A stretch of DNA of 64,000 bases from Pseudarthrobacter sp. GA104 (GCF_009741265.1 NZ_WOWL01000001.1:3348001-3412000), one strand, 5' to 3'. Positions 33,497 to 42,612 are shown, counted from the stretch's first letter. Made by a program: numbers and translations. Notes: generated by a model not told the origin, from the sequence alone.

Positions 33497-34045
33497 ATGC
33501 ACCTGCTCCTGAGAACCCTCCTGATGCTCTTCCGATCCTCGCGCCGCCCGCCGGTGACGGTCTGGGACAGTGCCTCACTCCCGCTGCGGGTGCTGCCCAC
33601 GGACATCGATATCGCCCTGCATGTCAACAACGGCATGTACCTGTCCCTCATGGACCTGGGCCGGTTCGACCTCATGGTGCGCAGCGGAGTCTGGAAGCGG
33701 ATGCGCCGGCGCGGATGGGGCCCCGTGGTGGCCGCGGAGACCATCGCCTTCCGGAAGTCCCTCCAGCTGTGGCAGCACTACACCATCGAGACCCGGATCA
33801 TCGGGCTGGATGCCAAGGCGATCTTCTTCGAGCAGCGCATGGTGGCCGACGGCGAGGTCTATGCCCGCGCGTACATCGCCACCCGGCTGGTGGCCAAGGG
33901 CCGGCCGGTCAGCCAGGAGGAGATCCTGCGCGAGTTCGGCGAGCCGCCAGCGGACCTGGTCCTCCCCGACTGGATCCACGAGTGGCGGGCGTCCAGTGCG
34001 CTGCCTGGCAGCAGGACGCCGGCGCCGCATGACTGGGAAGCGTAG
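33497..34045 (+). CDS. Hotdog-fold acyl-CoA thioesterase (YbgC/4HBT-like)
   Basis: Thioesterase of 182 aa in the 4-hydroxybenzoyl-CoA thioesterase group. The active-site region is TDIDIALHVNNGMYLSLMDLGRFDLM, in which Asp and HVNN correspond to the family's DxxxHVNN motif. The substrate acyl-CoA is unknown. TAGCAT is 6 nt before the ATG (leaderless type); the intervening AAGGGG would also read as a ribosome site. Divergent from the K+ channel with only 70 bp between them. Confidence 0.85.
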   Translation: MHLLLRTLLMLFRSSRRPPVTVWDSASLPLRVLPTDIDIALHVNNGMYLSLMDLGRFDLMVRSGVWKRMRRRGWGPVVAAETIAFRKSLQLWQHYTIETRIIGLDAKAIFFEQRMVADGEVYARAYIATRLVAKGRPVSQEEILREFGEPPADLVLPDWIHEWRASSALPGSRTPAPHDWEA

Positions 34046-34048
34046 CGC

Positions 34049-34846
34049 CTAAGCGCCCACGTCCCGCCGTTCCAGTGCGACGGCGGCCACCGCAACGAGT
34101 GCCGCCGAAATGCCCCACAGCCACGCTGCCGCCGCCCAGTCCGCCCCGTTGGCCACCGGCGAATTGCCGTACGCCCAGTGGTAGGGGCTCAGCTCCAGCA
34201 GCCACTCCACCTCCTTGCTCTGGCGCCCCACGGCGTTGAACACGTAACCGAGCACGGCCACGGTGGCGCCCGCGGCCAGTCCATAGGTCCGCCGGCCCGT
34301 GACAGTGCCGACGCACAGGGCAGCCGTTCCGCTGAGGAGCGCCAGCCCGGCAAACAGGACGGTGGCACCCAGCAGATTGTCCAGCTTGATATCCAGCTGC
34401 GCGGGCCCGTTCAGCAGCCAGACGAGCGCACAGACCAGGGCAGCAAGCAGGACCACGCGCAGGAACAGTGCCAGCGCCCGCTCCAGTACCACCTGGCCGC
34501 GGGTCACACCGTGGGCCAGGGTCAGTTCCAGCTGACCCGATTCCTCGTCCCCGCCCACGGCCGCGGCGCCCCAGGCGACAGAGGCTATGGTCATCAGCAT
34601 GAAGCCAAGGAGTCCGTACAGGGTGGCCTGTGCGTAGCCGGGTCCAGTGGCGATCTGGTCATAGTTCAGCGCCTTTGTCATCTCCGGGGGGAGAGCGTTG
34701 ACCATGTCCTGCATTTCCGCGCTGCCGCCGAGGGACGGGTACAGCGGGAGGTAGAGGAAACAGGCTGCGGCCAGTCCGGCCGCCCAGCCCAGGGTGGAGC
34801 GCCACGTGTCGAGGAAGGCGCGGCGGAACAAGGGAAGTGTTGTCAC
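34049..34846 (-). CDS. ABC-2 type exporter permease
   Basis: Membrane protein of 265 aa with about six helices and the ABC-2 arrangement: a short cytoplasmic N-terminus (LPLFRRAFLDTWRSTLGWAAG), a large loop, and the central GGDEESGQLELTLAHGVTRGQVV element common in multidrug/antibiotic exporters. Its start overlaps the stop of the ATPase gene by 4 nt, so the two form one exporter. The stop is only 3 bp from the convergent thioesterase stop. Substrate unknown. Confidence 0.83.
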   Translation of the reverse strand: MTTLPLFRRAFLDTWRSTLGWAAGLAAACFLYLPLYPSLGGSAEMQDMVNALPPEMTKALNYDQIATGPGYAQATLYGLLGFMLMTIASVAWGAAAVGGDEESGQLELTLAHGVTRGQVVLERALALFLRVVLLAALVCALVWLLNGPAQLDIKLDNLLGATVLFAGLALLSGTAALCVGTVTGRRTYGLAAGATVAVLGYVFNAVGRQSKEVEWLLELSPYHWAYGNSPVANGADWAAAAWLWGISAALVAVAAVALERRDVGA

Positions 34847-35766
34847 CGCGCGTCCTCCGGCTGGCCTGAGTACATCTTGAGCACGGCTTCCTCCAGGTCA
34901 GGCTCATCGAGCACCAGGTCCGTCAGCTCAAGGGAACCCAGCATCCTGACCAGCGGCTGGATGGCGCCCTCCAGTACAGCGGACAGCGTCACGCTGCCGT
35001 CCGCCTCAAGCACCTCCACCTGTCCGATGCCGGGCACCCCCGACAGCAGCGCCACGGCGTCGGACGCCGGGATGCCGTGCGTGGTGAAGCGGACGTGGCG
35101 CACGGCCCCTTCGCGCAGCCCTTCGACCGACTCGACGGTGATGATCCGGCCATCGCGGAGGATGGCCACCGTGTCCGCCGTCTGCTGCACCTCGCTCAGG
35201 ACGTGGGAGCTGAGGAAGATGGTCTGTCCGCGGTGTTTCGCCTCCCGCACCATCGCGTGGAACTCCTGCTGGACCAGCGGATCCAGGCCGCTCGTGGGTT
35301 CATCGAGGACCAGCAGTTCCGGCTGGTGCATAAACGCCTGGACCAGCCCGAGCTTCTGTTTGTTGCCCTTCGACAGCTGGCGCGTGTGGCGGTCGAGGTC
35401 CAGCCCCAGCCGCTCGGCGAGCCAGTCAATGCGCCCCGGCGGAACGGGCCCGCTGATGGCCTGGTAGTGCGCCAGCAGCTTGCGGCCCGTCACCCGGCCT
35501 TCGAGGAACAACTCTCCGGGCAGGTAGCCGATGCGGCGGCGAAGCCCGGGTCCGCCCAGCCGCGGATCAATGCCGAGGACGCGGATCTCGCCCCCGCTGG
35601 GCCGGATGATGTCCAGCAGGCAGCGCATGGTGGTGGTCTTGCCGGCGCCGTTGGGTCCGATCACGCCGAACACCGTTCCGGTCTCCACCTCGAAATCAAT
35701 GCCGTGCAGCACTTCCCTGCGGCCGAACCTCTTGGTCAGGGACCGGGCGGAAACAGCGGTGGCCAT
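34843..35766 (-). CDS. ABC-2 exporter ATPase
   Basis: ATP-binding subunit of 307 aa. Walker A is GPNGAGKTTT, the signature is the degenerate LSKGNKQKL instead of LSGGQ, Walker B is LLVLDEPTSGLDP and the switch His is in LSSHVLSEV. The C-terminal 90 residues form the regulatory extension of DrrA/CcmA-type exporters. AGGAGGG precedes the ATG. The LSKGNKQK variant is common in this exporter branch and not a defect. Confidence 0.88.
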   Translation of the reverse strand: MATAVSARSLTKRFGRREVLHGIDFEVETGTVFGVIGPNGAGKTTTMRCLLDIIRPSGGEIRVLGIDPRLGGPGLRRRIGYLPGELFLEGRVTGRKLLAHYQAISGPVPPGRIDWLAERLGLDLDRHTRQLSKGNKQKLGLVQAFMHQPELLVLDEPTSGLDPLVQQEFHAMVREAKHRGQTIFLSSHVLSEVQQTADTVAILRDGRIITVESVEGLREGAVRHVRFTTHGIPASDAVALLSGVPGIGQVEVLEADGSVTLSAVLEGAIQPLVRMLGSLELTDLVLDEPDLEEAVLKMYSGQPEDAR

Positions 35767-35925
35767 GAGCCCTCCTGGACGCGAACACAGCGGCTGGTGA
35801 CCCCCAGACTAGGCTCCGCGGGCGGCCGTGTACATGGAGGGCGCCCGGTTATTCCCGATCACGCGCGGAGCGAACAAGGGCTCCCTGAACAGGACAGGTC
35901 CGGGCATCACGCGTACCGTTGACAC

Positions 35926-36351
35926 ATGGCTACCCTTGACATCACAGGTGAACAGTTCGCATCCACCATCGAAGGCAACGATATTGTCCTGGTGGATTTC
36001 TGGGCGGAATGGTGCGGCCCCTGCAAGCAGTTTGGGCCCACGTACTCAGCGGTCTCAGAGAAGCACCCGGATGTCCTCTTCACCAAGGTGGACACGGAGG
36101 CGGAGCAGCAGCTGGCCGCCGAGGCAGGCATCTCGTCCATCCCCACGCTGATGGCCTTCCGCGAAAAGGTGCTGGTGTTCTCGCAGCCCGGTGCGCTGAA
36201 CGCCCAGCAGCTCGAACAGGTGGTGGATGCCGTGAAGGCGCTGGACATGGAGGAAGTCCATGCCCATGTGGCACGCCAGCGGGAAGAAGCCGCTGCAACG
36301 GCCGGCAGGCAGGCCGGCCCCCAGGACGGAACCCAGATCCCGGACGCCTGA
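35926..36351 (+). CDS. trxA: Thioredoxin with C-terminal extension
   Basis: Thioredoxin fold (about 1-107) with the redox pair C30-C33 in WAEWCGPCKQFGP and the cis-Pro in SSIPTLMAF. A polar tail of about 34 residues (VHAHVARQREEAAATAGRQ) goes beyond the usual 105-110 aa. The start is supported by TACCGT 6 nt upstream (leaderless type). Single gene followed by a strong terminator. The tail has no recognisable function. Confidence 0.92.
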   Translation: MATLDITGEQFASTIEGNDIVLVDFWAEWCGPCKQFGPTYSAVSEKHPDVLFTKVDTEAEQQLAAEAGISSIPTLMAFREKVLVFSQPGALNAQQLEQVVDAVKALDMEEVHAHVARQREEAAATAGRQAGPQDGTQIPDA

Positions 36352-36364
36352 TCCCCCTTAACTT

Positions 36365-36405
36365 CGAATGCGGGACCTCCCACTGGGAGGTCCCGCATTC
36401 GTTTT
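36365..36405 (+). terminator. Rho-independent terminator of thioredoxin
   Basis: 18-bp perfect arms (36365-36382 and 36384-36401) followed by TTTT, 13 bp after the stop. Confidence 0.88.
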
Positions 36406-36426
36406 AAAGCAGCTGATTCGGACAGG

Positions 36427-36705
36427 CTAGATCCGTTCCACCTTGACCGGTTCCGCCAGCAGCGCGCTCAGCGATTCGTTGAGGTCCTGCACCGCGATGC
36501 CCTTGGAATGCTTGGCCAGATCCTCCTCCGACGCCCACTGCTCGGTCAGGACCAGCTTCTCTTCGGTGGCTTCGGTCAGCTCGTAACGGATGCAGCCCGG
36601 TTCGTTCACCACCTCATCGATGGCTATTTCGAGCGCCAGTTTTACACGGTGGAACTCGCCGTCGTTGGGGATGAACGTTGCCTGCAGGTCAATGGGTGAA
36701 CTCAT
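36427..36705 (-). CDS. Antibiotic biosynthesis monooxygenase (ABM) domain protein
   Basis: Small protein of 92 aa with the dimeric alpha-beta barrel ABM fold: FHRVKLALEIAIDEVVNEPGCIRYEL, then KLVLTEQWASEEDLAKHSKG. Members are often quinol monooxygenases (YgiN-like) or heme-binding proteins; no His or other residue fixes a role here. ATG 36705 is supported by TATTGT 7 nt upstream (leaderless type). It converges with thioredoxin and is divergent from the acyl-CoA ligase. Confidence 0.8.
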   Translation of the reverse strand: MSSPIDLQATFIPNDGEFHRVKLALEIAIDEVVNEPGCIRYELTEATEEKLVLTEQWASEEDLAKHSKGIAVQDLNESLSALLAEPVKVERI

Positions 36706-36818
36706 GGATTTCACAATACCGGCAGCAGGGGAGGGCTTTGCCTCTGTTGCGCCGGACACCCGGGTGTTGTGGTTCCGCGGTGCTTTTATTGCCGGGGGCC
36801 ACTTGGTAGCGTGCCACC

Positions 36819-38495
36819 ATGCGCGCTTACACAGCCGGGGACACTGACGTCCCGCTGCTCGAAGAGACCATCGGCACGAACTTTGAGCGGGTGGTGGAGC
36901 GGTTCCCCTTCCACGACGCGCTGATTGAGGCAGCGCCTGTTCCCGGGGCGGATGCGCGCCGCTGGAGCTACACAAAAATGAATGACGATGTCGACAGGCT
37001 GGCGCGTGCGCTCCTCGCCATGGGCGTCGCCAAAGGGGACCGGGTGGGGATCTGGAGCCCGAACTGCGCCGAGTGGACGCTGCTGCAGTACGCCACGGCC
37101 AAGGCCGGCGCCATCCTGGTGAACGTCAACCCGGCCTACCGCAGCCACGAGCTGGAATTCGTGGTGAAGCAGAACGGCATGCGGATGCTGGTCACGGCGC
37201 CGTCGGACCGGAACAGCGACTACGTGGGGATGGCCCGCCGGGCGCTCGCAGGGTGCCCCGACCTGCGCCAGCTGGTCTTCCTTCCCTCGCCTGGCGGGGA
37301 AGGGCTCGACGCCGGCGTCCCCCTCAGTGACGCGGAACTGACCTACGCAGAGCTGCTTCGGCGGGCGGACGACGTCGGACATTCCGGCCTGAAGGCCCGC
37401 ATGGCTGAACTCGGACCGCACGATCCCATCAACCTGCAGTACACGTCCGGGACCACGGGATTCCCCAAAGGAGCCACCCTGACGCACCACAACATCCTGA
37501 ACAACGGGTTTTCCATTGGCGAGCTGCTCGGCTACACGGAACACGACAGGGTAGTGATACCCGTGCCCTTCTACCATTGCTTCGGCATGGTGATCGGCAA
37601 CCTGAACGCGCTGAGCCACGGTGCGGCCACCATCATCCCCGGCCGCGGTTTCAGCGCGGCTGCCGCCCTGGAAGCTGTCCAGGATTTCGGCGGCACGTCG
37701 CTGTACGGCGTGCCCACCATGTTCATCGCCGAACTCGCGCTGCCCGACTTTGCGTCCTACGACCTCTCAACCTTGCGCACCGGCGTTATGGCCGGCTCCC
37801 TGTGCCCCATCGAGGTGATGAACCGGGTGATCTCGGAGATGAACATGCATGATGTTGCCATCTGCTACGGGATGACGGAGACATCCCCGGTGTCCACCAT
37901 GACCCGGCAGGGCGATACCCTGCAGCACCGCACCGAAACCGTGGGACGGACCATGCCGCAGCTGGAGAGCAAGATCGTGGACCCGGGCTCCGGAGATGTC
38001 CTGGAGCGCGGGCAAATCGGCGAGTTGTGCACCCGGGGCTACGCGGTGATGGAAGGGTACTGGAACCAGCCGGACAAGACGGCCGAGGCCATCGACGCCG
38101 AGGGATGGATGCACACCGGCGACCTCGCCCGCATGGACGGGGACGGCTACGTGGTGATCGAGGGCCGGATCAAGGACATGGTGATCAGGGGCGGAGAGAA
38201 CATCTATCCCCGGGAAATCGAAGAGTTCCTCTACACCCACCCGTCCATCCGGGACGTGCAGGTCATCGGTGTCCCGGATGCGCAGTACGGCGAGGAACTG
38301 ATGGCCTGCATCATCCTGGAACCGGGGGCGGAACCACTGGATGCTTCTGCCCTCGCCGACTTCTGCCGCGGCCGTTTGGCCCACTACAAGATCCCGCGCT
38401 ACGTGGACATCCGGGCCAGCTTCCCCATGACGGTCTCCGGGAAAGTCCGCAAAGTGGAGATGCGCGAGGAAGCAGTGGCCCGGCTGGGTCTGTGA
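36819..38495 (+). CDS. Acyl-CoA synthetase (AMP-forming, FadD/AcsM-like)
   Basis: ANL-superfamily ligase of 558 aa that makes acyl-CoA from a carboxylate, ATP and CoA. The P-loop is YTSGTTGFPKGATLTHHN (about 207-224), the adenylate motif is ICYGMTETSP, the hinge region is GWMHTGDLARMDGDGYVVIEGRIKDMVIRGGENIYP, and the C-terminal catalytic Lys is in PMTVSGKVRKVEM. The substrate may be a medium-chain fatty acid. TAGCGT is 6 nt before the ATG (leaderless type). A palindromic repeat lies just after its stop. Confidence 0.9.
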   Translation: MRAYTAGDTDVPLLEETIGTNFERVVERFPFHDALIEAAPVPGADARRWSYTKMNDDVDRLARALLAMGVAKGDRVGIWSPNCAEWTLLQYATAKAGAILVNVNPAYRSHELEFVVKQNGMRMLVTAPSDRNSDYVGMARRALAGCPDLRQLVFLPSPGGEGLDAGVPLSDAELTYAELLRRADDVGHSGLKARMAELGPHDPINLQYTSGTTGFPKGATLTHHNILNNGFSIGELLGYTEHDRVVIPVPFYHCFGMVIGNLNALSHGAATIIPGRGFSAAAALEAVQDFGGTSLYGVPTMFIAELALPDFASYDLSTLRTGVMAGSLCPIEVMNRVISEMNMHDVAICYGMTETSPVSTMTRQGDTLQHRTETVGRTMPQLESKIVDPGSGDVLERGQIGELCTRGYAVMEGYWNQPDKTAEAIDAEGWMHTGDLARMDGDGYVVIEGRIKDMVIRGGENIYPREIEEFLYTHPSIRDVQVIGVPDAQYGEELMACIILEPGAEPLDASALADFCRGRLAHYKIPRYVDIRASFPMTVSGKVRKVEMREEAVARLGL

Positions 38496-38518
38496 TTCGT
38501 CCTCCGCTGCAACCTACA

Positions 38519-38583
38519 GCAACGCGGGGTCACTTTCCGCCCGATAATCCGGGTTTCTCTGGCAGGGAGTGACCCCGCGTTGC
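38519..38583. repeat. Palindromic repeat, copy 1 (left of the DUF559 gene)
   Basis: 16-bp perfect arms GCAACGCGGGGTCACT (38519-38534) and its complement (38568-38583) enclose a 33-nt middle part containing CCGATAATCCGGGTTT. A second copy lies at 39564-39624, in the same orientation and with a related middle part. Confidence 0.8.
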
Positions 38584-38648
38584 CCAGGGAAGGGCGCCCT
38601 GTGGATAACGTGAGACGCTGTTCTGCCCGAACGCGCACACTGGGTGGC

Positions 38649-39590
38649 ATGGTTACTGCGAAGCCACTCCCCGAGGAGCTCTCAAAACTGCCATTCACGG
38701 TCTATCAGGCGCGGGCCCTTGGTGTTGCGCCGAACCGCTTGCGGGCCAAGGACCTGATGGGCGCAGGACGCCTAATCCGGGTGCACGCCGGCCGCGAGCC
38801 TTCCATGGTCGAGCGGGCACGCGTTCTCTGTGCTGCTACGCCGGACGCTTGGGTGTCGCATGAGACTGCCGGTATCTTCTTCGATTTGGGTCTCCCTCCA
38901 TGGCTTGGCCAGGAGCCGCTCATCCACCTCAGCAAGCCTCACGGATTACCAAGGGTCCGTCGGGCCGGGGTCATCGGTCACCGCGTGCATGTAATTCCCG
39001 GTGAAGTCATTGAGATTGACGGGATCAGGGTCAGCGGTCCCGCTCGAACGTGGCTTGACCTGGCCCATAAGCTTCCCTTGCGGTATCTCGTGGCCATGGG
39101 TGACCAACTGATCCGCACTCCCCGGCCGGAGTTGGAGTTCCGCAGCCTGCCGTTTGCCTACAAGGAAGGTCTGCGCCTTTTGATACGGCAGCATCCCAAC
39201 ATGAAAGGTGTCGAAAAAGCGCGACTGGCGTTGGATGAGATGCGGGTAGGGTCGGATTCCCTCCCGGAAACGTTCCTGCGGCTGGCGCTCTTGGACGCGC
39301 GCCTCCCGGAACCCGAATTGCAGCTCCGTCTCGACCCCGGCGACCCAAGGTCGCCTGCAGCCGACCTTGGGTATCGAAAGCACCGGATCGCGGTGCAGTA
39401 CGACGGCGCCCATCACCGGTCGAGGGAACAACAGTCGCGCGACAACCGTCGGGACGAATTCTTCATCAACGCGGGTTGGTCCTATTTCAAGCCGAACGCA
39501 GATGACCTCGCTAACGGTTTCCAGGACCTCATAGCCAGAATCAAACGGGCCTATTCCCGCCATAACGCGGGGTCACTTTTGGGCCGATGA
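38649..39590 (+). CDS. DUF559/AbiEi-like nuclease-fold protein between two palindromic repeats
   Basis: Protein of 313 aa. Residues 1-100 look like the N-terminal winged-helix region of AbiEi-type proteins (LPFTVYQARALGVAPNRLRAKDLM, GRLIRVHAG). The last 80 residues match the DUF559 restriction-endonuclease-like domain: ADLGYRKHRIAVQYDGAHH, then RDNRRDEFFINAGW. The residue expected to be the catalytic Glu (VEYDG in many relatives) is Gln here, so nuclease activity is uncertain. The last codons (HNAGSLLGR) are written by the right-hand repeat. The start is uncertain; CACACT lies 7 nt before the ATG. No partner antitoxin or toxin is adjacent. Confidence 0.72.
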   Translation: MVTAKPLPEELSKLPFTVYQARALGVAPNRLRAKDLMGAGRLIRVHAGREPSMVERARVLCAATPDAWVSHETAGIFFDLGLPPWLGQEPLIHLSKPHGLPRVRRAGVIGHRVHVIPGEVIEIDGIRVSGPARTWLDLAHKLPLRYLVAMGDQLIRTPRPELEFRSLPFAYKEGLRLLIRQHPNMKGVEKARLALDEMRVGSDSLPETFLRLALLDARLPEPELQLRLDPGDPRSPAADLGYRKHRIAVQYDGAHHRSREQQSRDNRRDEFFINAGWSYFKPNADDLANGFQDLIARIKRAYSRHNAGSLLGR

Positions 39591-39624
39591 CTGGGGTTTA
39601 TCGGGCTGTATGTGACCCCGCGTT
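39564..39624. repeat. Palindromic repeat, copy 2 (overlaps 3' end of the DUF559 gene)
   Basis: Arms AACGCGGGGTCAC (39564-39576) and GTGACCCCGCGTT (39612-39624); the middle part holds GGCCGATGACTGGGGTTTA, similar to copy 1. The first 27 bases code for the end of the DUF559 protein. Confidence 0.8.
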
Positions 39625-39635
39625 GCACCGATGAG

Positions 39636-40619
39636 TCAGTGCCGGCGGTGGTCCTGGATGGTCATCCGGGGGCCGAACGTCGGTTTGCGGAAGCCGCTGG
39701 CCTGGATCATCCGCACCACGCGCTGGCGGTGCCCCCGCCATGGTTCCAGCAGCCGGAGCATGCCGGCGTCGTCCGTCCGGCTGCCGGTCAACGCCGCGCC
39801 CACGTAGGCAGCCAGGTGGTAGTCACCCACCGAGACCGAGTCCGGGCAGCCGTGGGTGCGCTGCACCACCTCGGCCGCTGTCCACACGCCGATCCCCGGG
39901 ATTGCCTGCAGCTTTTCGGCGGCCTCCAGCGCCGGAAGCGCGGCCAGCCGTTCAATTGCGACGGCGGAACGCAGCGCCCGCATCACGGTGGCCGAACGTT
40001 GCGGCCCCACGCCCGCCCGATGCCACTCCCAGCTGGGGACCTGCAGCCATTGGCCGGCGGTGGGAGCCAGCACCAGGCCGGCCGGAGCCAGCGCGCCGGC
40101 CTGGGGAGCGGGGGAGCCGTAGCGATGCAGAAGGTAGCGGTAGGCCCGGCGGGCCTCGATCACCGTCACTTTCTGTTCAAGGATGATCGGGACGAGCTGG
40201 TCCACCATGCGGCCGCTGGCGGGAAGCCGGACGTCGCGGCTTCGCCGCCGCGCCTCACGGACCATGCCGGGGAGGGTGGCATGGAAGGAGGGCTCGTCAA
40301 ACGCCGACCAGTCGTCATCCCCGCCCAGGAGCCGCGGCACTGCCCGCACGGCCGCCGCGGCGCCCGTGCCCCAGGCCTGGACGTCCACGCAGTGCTCCAG
40401 GCCCGGGCCGCCGGCGGAGCTGAACCTCACGGCGGCCGGGCCGTCCGTCGTCGTAAACGCATTCCAGATGACGTTTCCCTGGACACTGAAGGACGGATCG
40501 CTGTTGCCGCGCAGGAGCGGACTGAGAGTCCGGGCAAGGTGGTAAGGGCCGCCCGGATACCACCGGACAGAGGCGTCCGCCGCGGCTGCCAGCCGGGCGG
40601 GAACCTCTGCAATCGTCAT
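39636..40619 (-). CDS. DNA-3-methyladenine glycosylase, AlkA-like (HhH-GPD)
   Basis: Base-excision enzyme of 327 aa removing alkylated purines. The helix-hairpin-helix and GPD region reads LQAIPGIGVWTAAEVVQRTHGCPDSVSVGDYHLA, where the last Asp is the likely catalytic residue. The N-terminal half is long and includes GNVIWNAFTTTDGPA, as in actinobacterial relatives that act without a fused Ada domain. ATG 40619 is the family-like start; the reading frame goes on upstream without a ribosome site. It is divergent from the VOC gene. Confidence 0.83.
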   Translation of the reverse strand: MTIAEVPARLAAAADASVRWYPGGPYHLARTLSPLLRGNSDPSFSVQGNVIWNAFTTTDGPAAVRFSSAGGPGLEHCVDVQAWGTGAAAAVRAVPRLLGGDDDWSAFDEPSFHATLPGMVREARRRSRDVRLPASGRMVDQLVPIILEQKVTVIEARRAYRYLLHRYGSPAPQAGALAPAGLVLAPTAGQWLQVPSWEWHRAGVGPQRSATVMRALRSAVAIERLAALPALEAAEKLQAIPGIGVWTAAEVVQRTHGCPDSVSVGDYHLAAYVGAALTGSRTDDAGMLRLLEPWRGHRQRVVRMIQASGFRKPTFGPRMTIQDHRRH

Positions 40620-40782
40620 ACAGCCATCGTCCCACGGCCCAGCGACAACAGGCGGCCGCCACCATCTTTGGCAACCGGACGCACCTGCCAAAGGCCCCTT
40701 ATCCAGCCGGCATTCCGGGTCTAGAATCCCAGGTGTGGCGCGGGGCATCCGCGCCTTACCTTCGAGATTCCAGGTGAGCGCA

Positions 40783-41190
40783 ATGGGTGGAGTGGTGCAT
40801 TTCGAGATCCCCGCTGACGATCAGGAGCGGGCCAGGAAGTTCTACCGGGAGGCCCTTGGTTGGCGAATCGACGCCGTCCCGGGAATGGACTACAACATGG
40901 TCATCACCACGCCGATGGACGAGGCGACCGGCCAGCCCACGGAAGCGGGCGCCATTAACGGCGGCATGATGGCCCGGGAGGGTGAAATCACCAGTCCCGT
41001 CATCACGGTGGACGTTCCGGACATTGACGCCACCCTCAAGACCGTGGAGCGGCTGGGCGGATCGGTCGTGATGCCCAAGAACGAGATCCCCGGAATGGGC
41101 TACTTCGCCTACTTCAAGGACTCCGAGAACAACATCATGGGCCTCTGGGAGAACCTGCCACCGGACCAGCAGGCCGAGGCTGCCGGGTAA
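40783..41190 (+). CDS. VOC (glyoxalase/bleomycin-resistance fold) family protein
   Basis: Protein of 135 aa with two beta-alpha-beta-beta-beta units. VVHFEIPADDQERARKFYREALGWRI begins the first, and GSVVMPKNEIPGMGYFAYFKDSENNIMGLWE is the C-terminal motif; His and Glu positions fit metal ligands. ATG 40783 has AGGTGA 5 nt upstream. An in-frame GTG at 40735 lies 7 nt after TAGAAT (40722-40727), so a leaderless form with 16 more residues is possible. Substrate unknown. Confidence 0.83.
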   Translation: MGGVVHFEIPADDQERARKFYREALGWRIDAVPGMDYNMVITTPMDEATGQPTEAGAINGGMMAREGEITSPVITVDVPDIDATLKTVERLGGSVVMPKNEIPGMGYFAYFKDSENNIMGLWENLPPDQQAEAAG

Positions 41191-41226
41191 CGGCATGCAT
41201 GCGGGGGAAGCGGTAGCTTTGTACAC

Positions 41227-42612
41227 ATGAAGTACGCCCAGTCCATCCTGGACCTCATCGGCAATACCCCGCTCATCAAGCTCAACCACGTGACAGAAGG
41301 CATCAAGGCCACTGTCCTGGTCAAACTCGAGTACCTGAACCCTGGCGGTTCCATCAAGGACCGCATCGCGGCGAAGATGATCGAGGACGCCGAGCGGGAA
41401 GGCAAGCTGCAGCCCGGCGGCACCATCGTGGAGCCAACTTCCGGAAATACCGGAGTAGGCCTGGCCCTCGTGGCCCAGCAGAAGGGCTACAAGTGCATCT
41501 TTGTGGTCCCGGACAAGGTGGGCGAGGACAAGCGTGCCGTCCTGCAGGCCTACGGCGCCGAGGTTGTGGTGACGCCAACTGCCGTCCCGCCCGACAGCCC
41601 GCAGAGCTACTACGGTGTTTCGGACCGGATCGTCCGGGAGACCCCCGGTGCATACAAGCCGGACCAGTTCTCCAACCCCGCCGCTCCCGGCAGCCACTAC
41701 CAGACCACCGGGCCGGAGATCTGGCGGGATACGGACGGCAAGGTCACCCACTGCGTGATCGGCGCCGGCACCGGCGGCACCATCACCGGCACGGGCCGCT
41801 ACCTCAAGGAGGTCTCGGCTGACAGGCCGGCGTCCGACGGCGGCGTGGTCCGGATCATCGGCGCGGACCCGGAAGGTTCGGTCTACTCCGGCGGCACCGG
41901 GCGCCCGTACTTCGTGGAGGGCGTGGGGGAGGACATGTGGCCCGCGAACTACGACAAGTCCGTGCCCGATCAGGTGATCGCCGTCAGCGACGCCGACTCC
42001 TTCGCCATGACCCGGCGGCTGGCCCGCGAGGAGGGCCTGCTGGTGGGCGGGTCCTCGGGCATGGCCGTCGTGGCCGCCCTGCAGGTGGCCCGGGACCTGC
42101 CCGAGTCCGCCGTCGTCGTCGTCATCCTTCCCGACTCCGGCCGCGGCTACCTCGCCAAGATCTTCAACGACCAGTGGATGCGCTCCTACGGCTTCCTGTC
42201 CGGCGGCGAGGAGACCTCCGTTGGTGAAGTCATCAGCTCCAAGAACGGCGAGCTGCCGGACCTGGTCCACATCCACCCGAACGAGTCCGTCCGCGATGTC
42301 ATCAACATCATGAACGAGTTCGGCGTCAGCCATATCCCGGTCCTGTCCCAGGAGCCCCCGGTGGTCATGGGCGAGGTGCTGGGTGCTGTGGATGAGCGCA
42401 CCCTCACGGCCAAGCTGTTCCGCGGCGAAGCCAAGCTCACGGACAAGATCTCCGAGCACATGGGCCCCAAGCTGCCCGTCATCGGCTCCCTGGAAACCAT
42501 CTCCGCGGCGAGGGAACTGCTCTCGGACGTGGACACCGTCATGGTCACGTTCGTGGGTGCACCCGTGGGCATCCTCACCCGGCACGACCTCCTGGCCTAC
42601 CTCAGCAACTGA
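41227..42612 (+). CDS. cbs: Cystathionine beta-synthase
   Basis: PLP enzyme of 461 aa joining homocysteine and serine to cystathionine, first step of reverse transsulfuration. The PLP lysine is K44 in NPGGSIKDR, the phosphate loop is PTSGNTGVGLA, and GAGTGGTITGTGRYLKE is the second PLP-binding loop. The C-terminal 120 residues form a pair of CBS domains (from about 335), as in the full-length enzyme. TAGCTT lies 7 nt before the ATG (leaderless type). metB follows 39 bp downstream. Confidence 0.93.
   Translation: MKYAQSILDLIGNTPLIKLNHVTEGIKATVLVKLEYLNPGGSIKDRIAAKMIEDAEREGKLQPGGTIVEPTSGNTGVGLALVAQQKGYKCIFVVPDKVGEDKRAVLQAYGAEVVVTPTAVPPDSPQSYYGVSDRIVRETPGAYKPDQFSNPAAPGSHYQTTGPEIWRDTDGKVTHCVIGAGTGGTITGTGRYLKEVSADRPASDGGVVRIIGADPEGSVYSGGTGRPYFVEGVGEDMWPANYDKSVPDQVIAVSDADSFAMTRRLAREEGLLVGGSSGMAVVAALQVARDLPESAVVVVILPDSGRGYLAKIFNDQWMRSYGFLSGGEETSVGEVISSKNGELPDLVHIHPNESVRDVINIMNEFGVSHIPVLSQEPPVVMGEVLGAVDERTLTAKLFRGEAKLTDKISEHMGPKLPVIGSLETISAARELLSDVDTVMVTFVGAPVGILTRHDLLAYLSN

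Noticed and set aside
35196..35429. Defective ABC exporter because of the LSKGNKQKL signature
   Set aside because: This variant is common in the exporter branch; Walker A, Walker B and the switch His are intact.
38649..39590. Type IV toxin-antitoxin system
   Set aside because: The N-terminus resembles AbiEi, but no AbiEii-like nucleotidyltransferase or other partner is adjacent; it stands alone.
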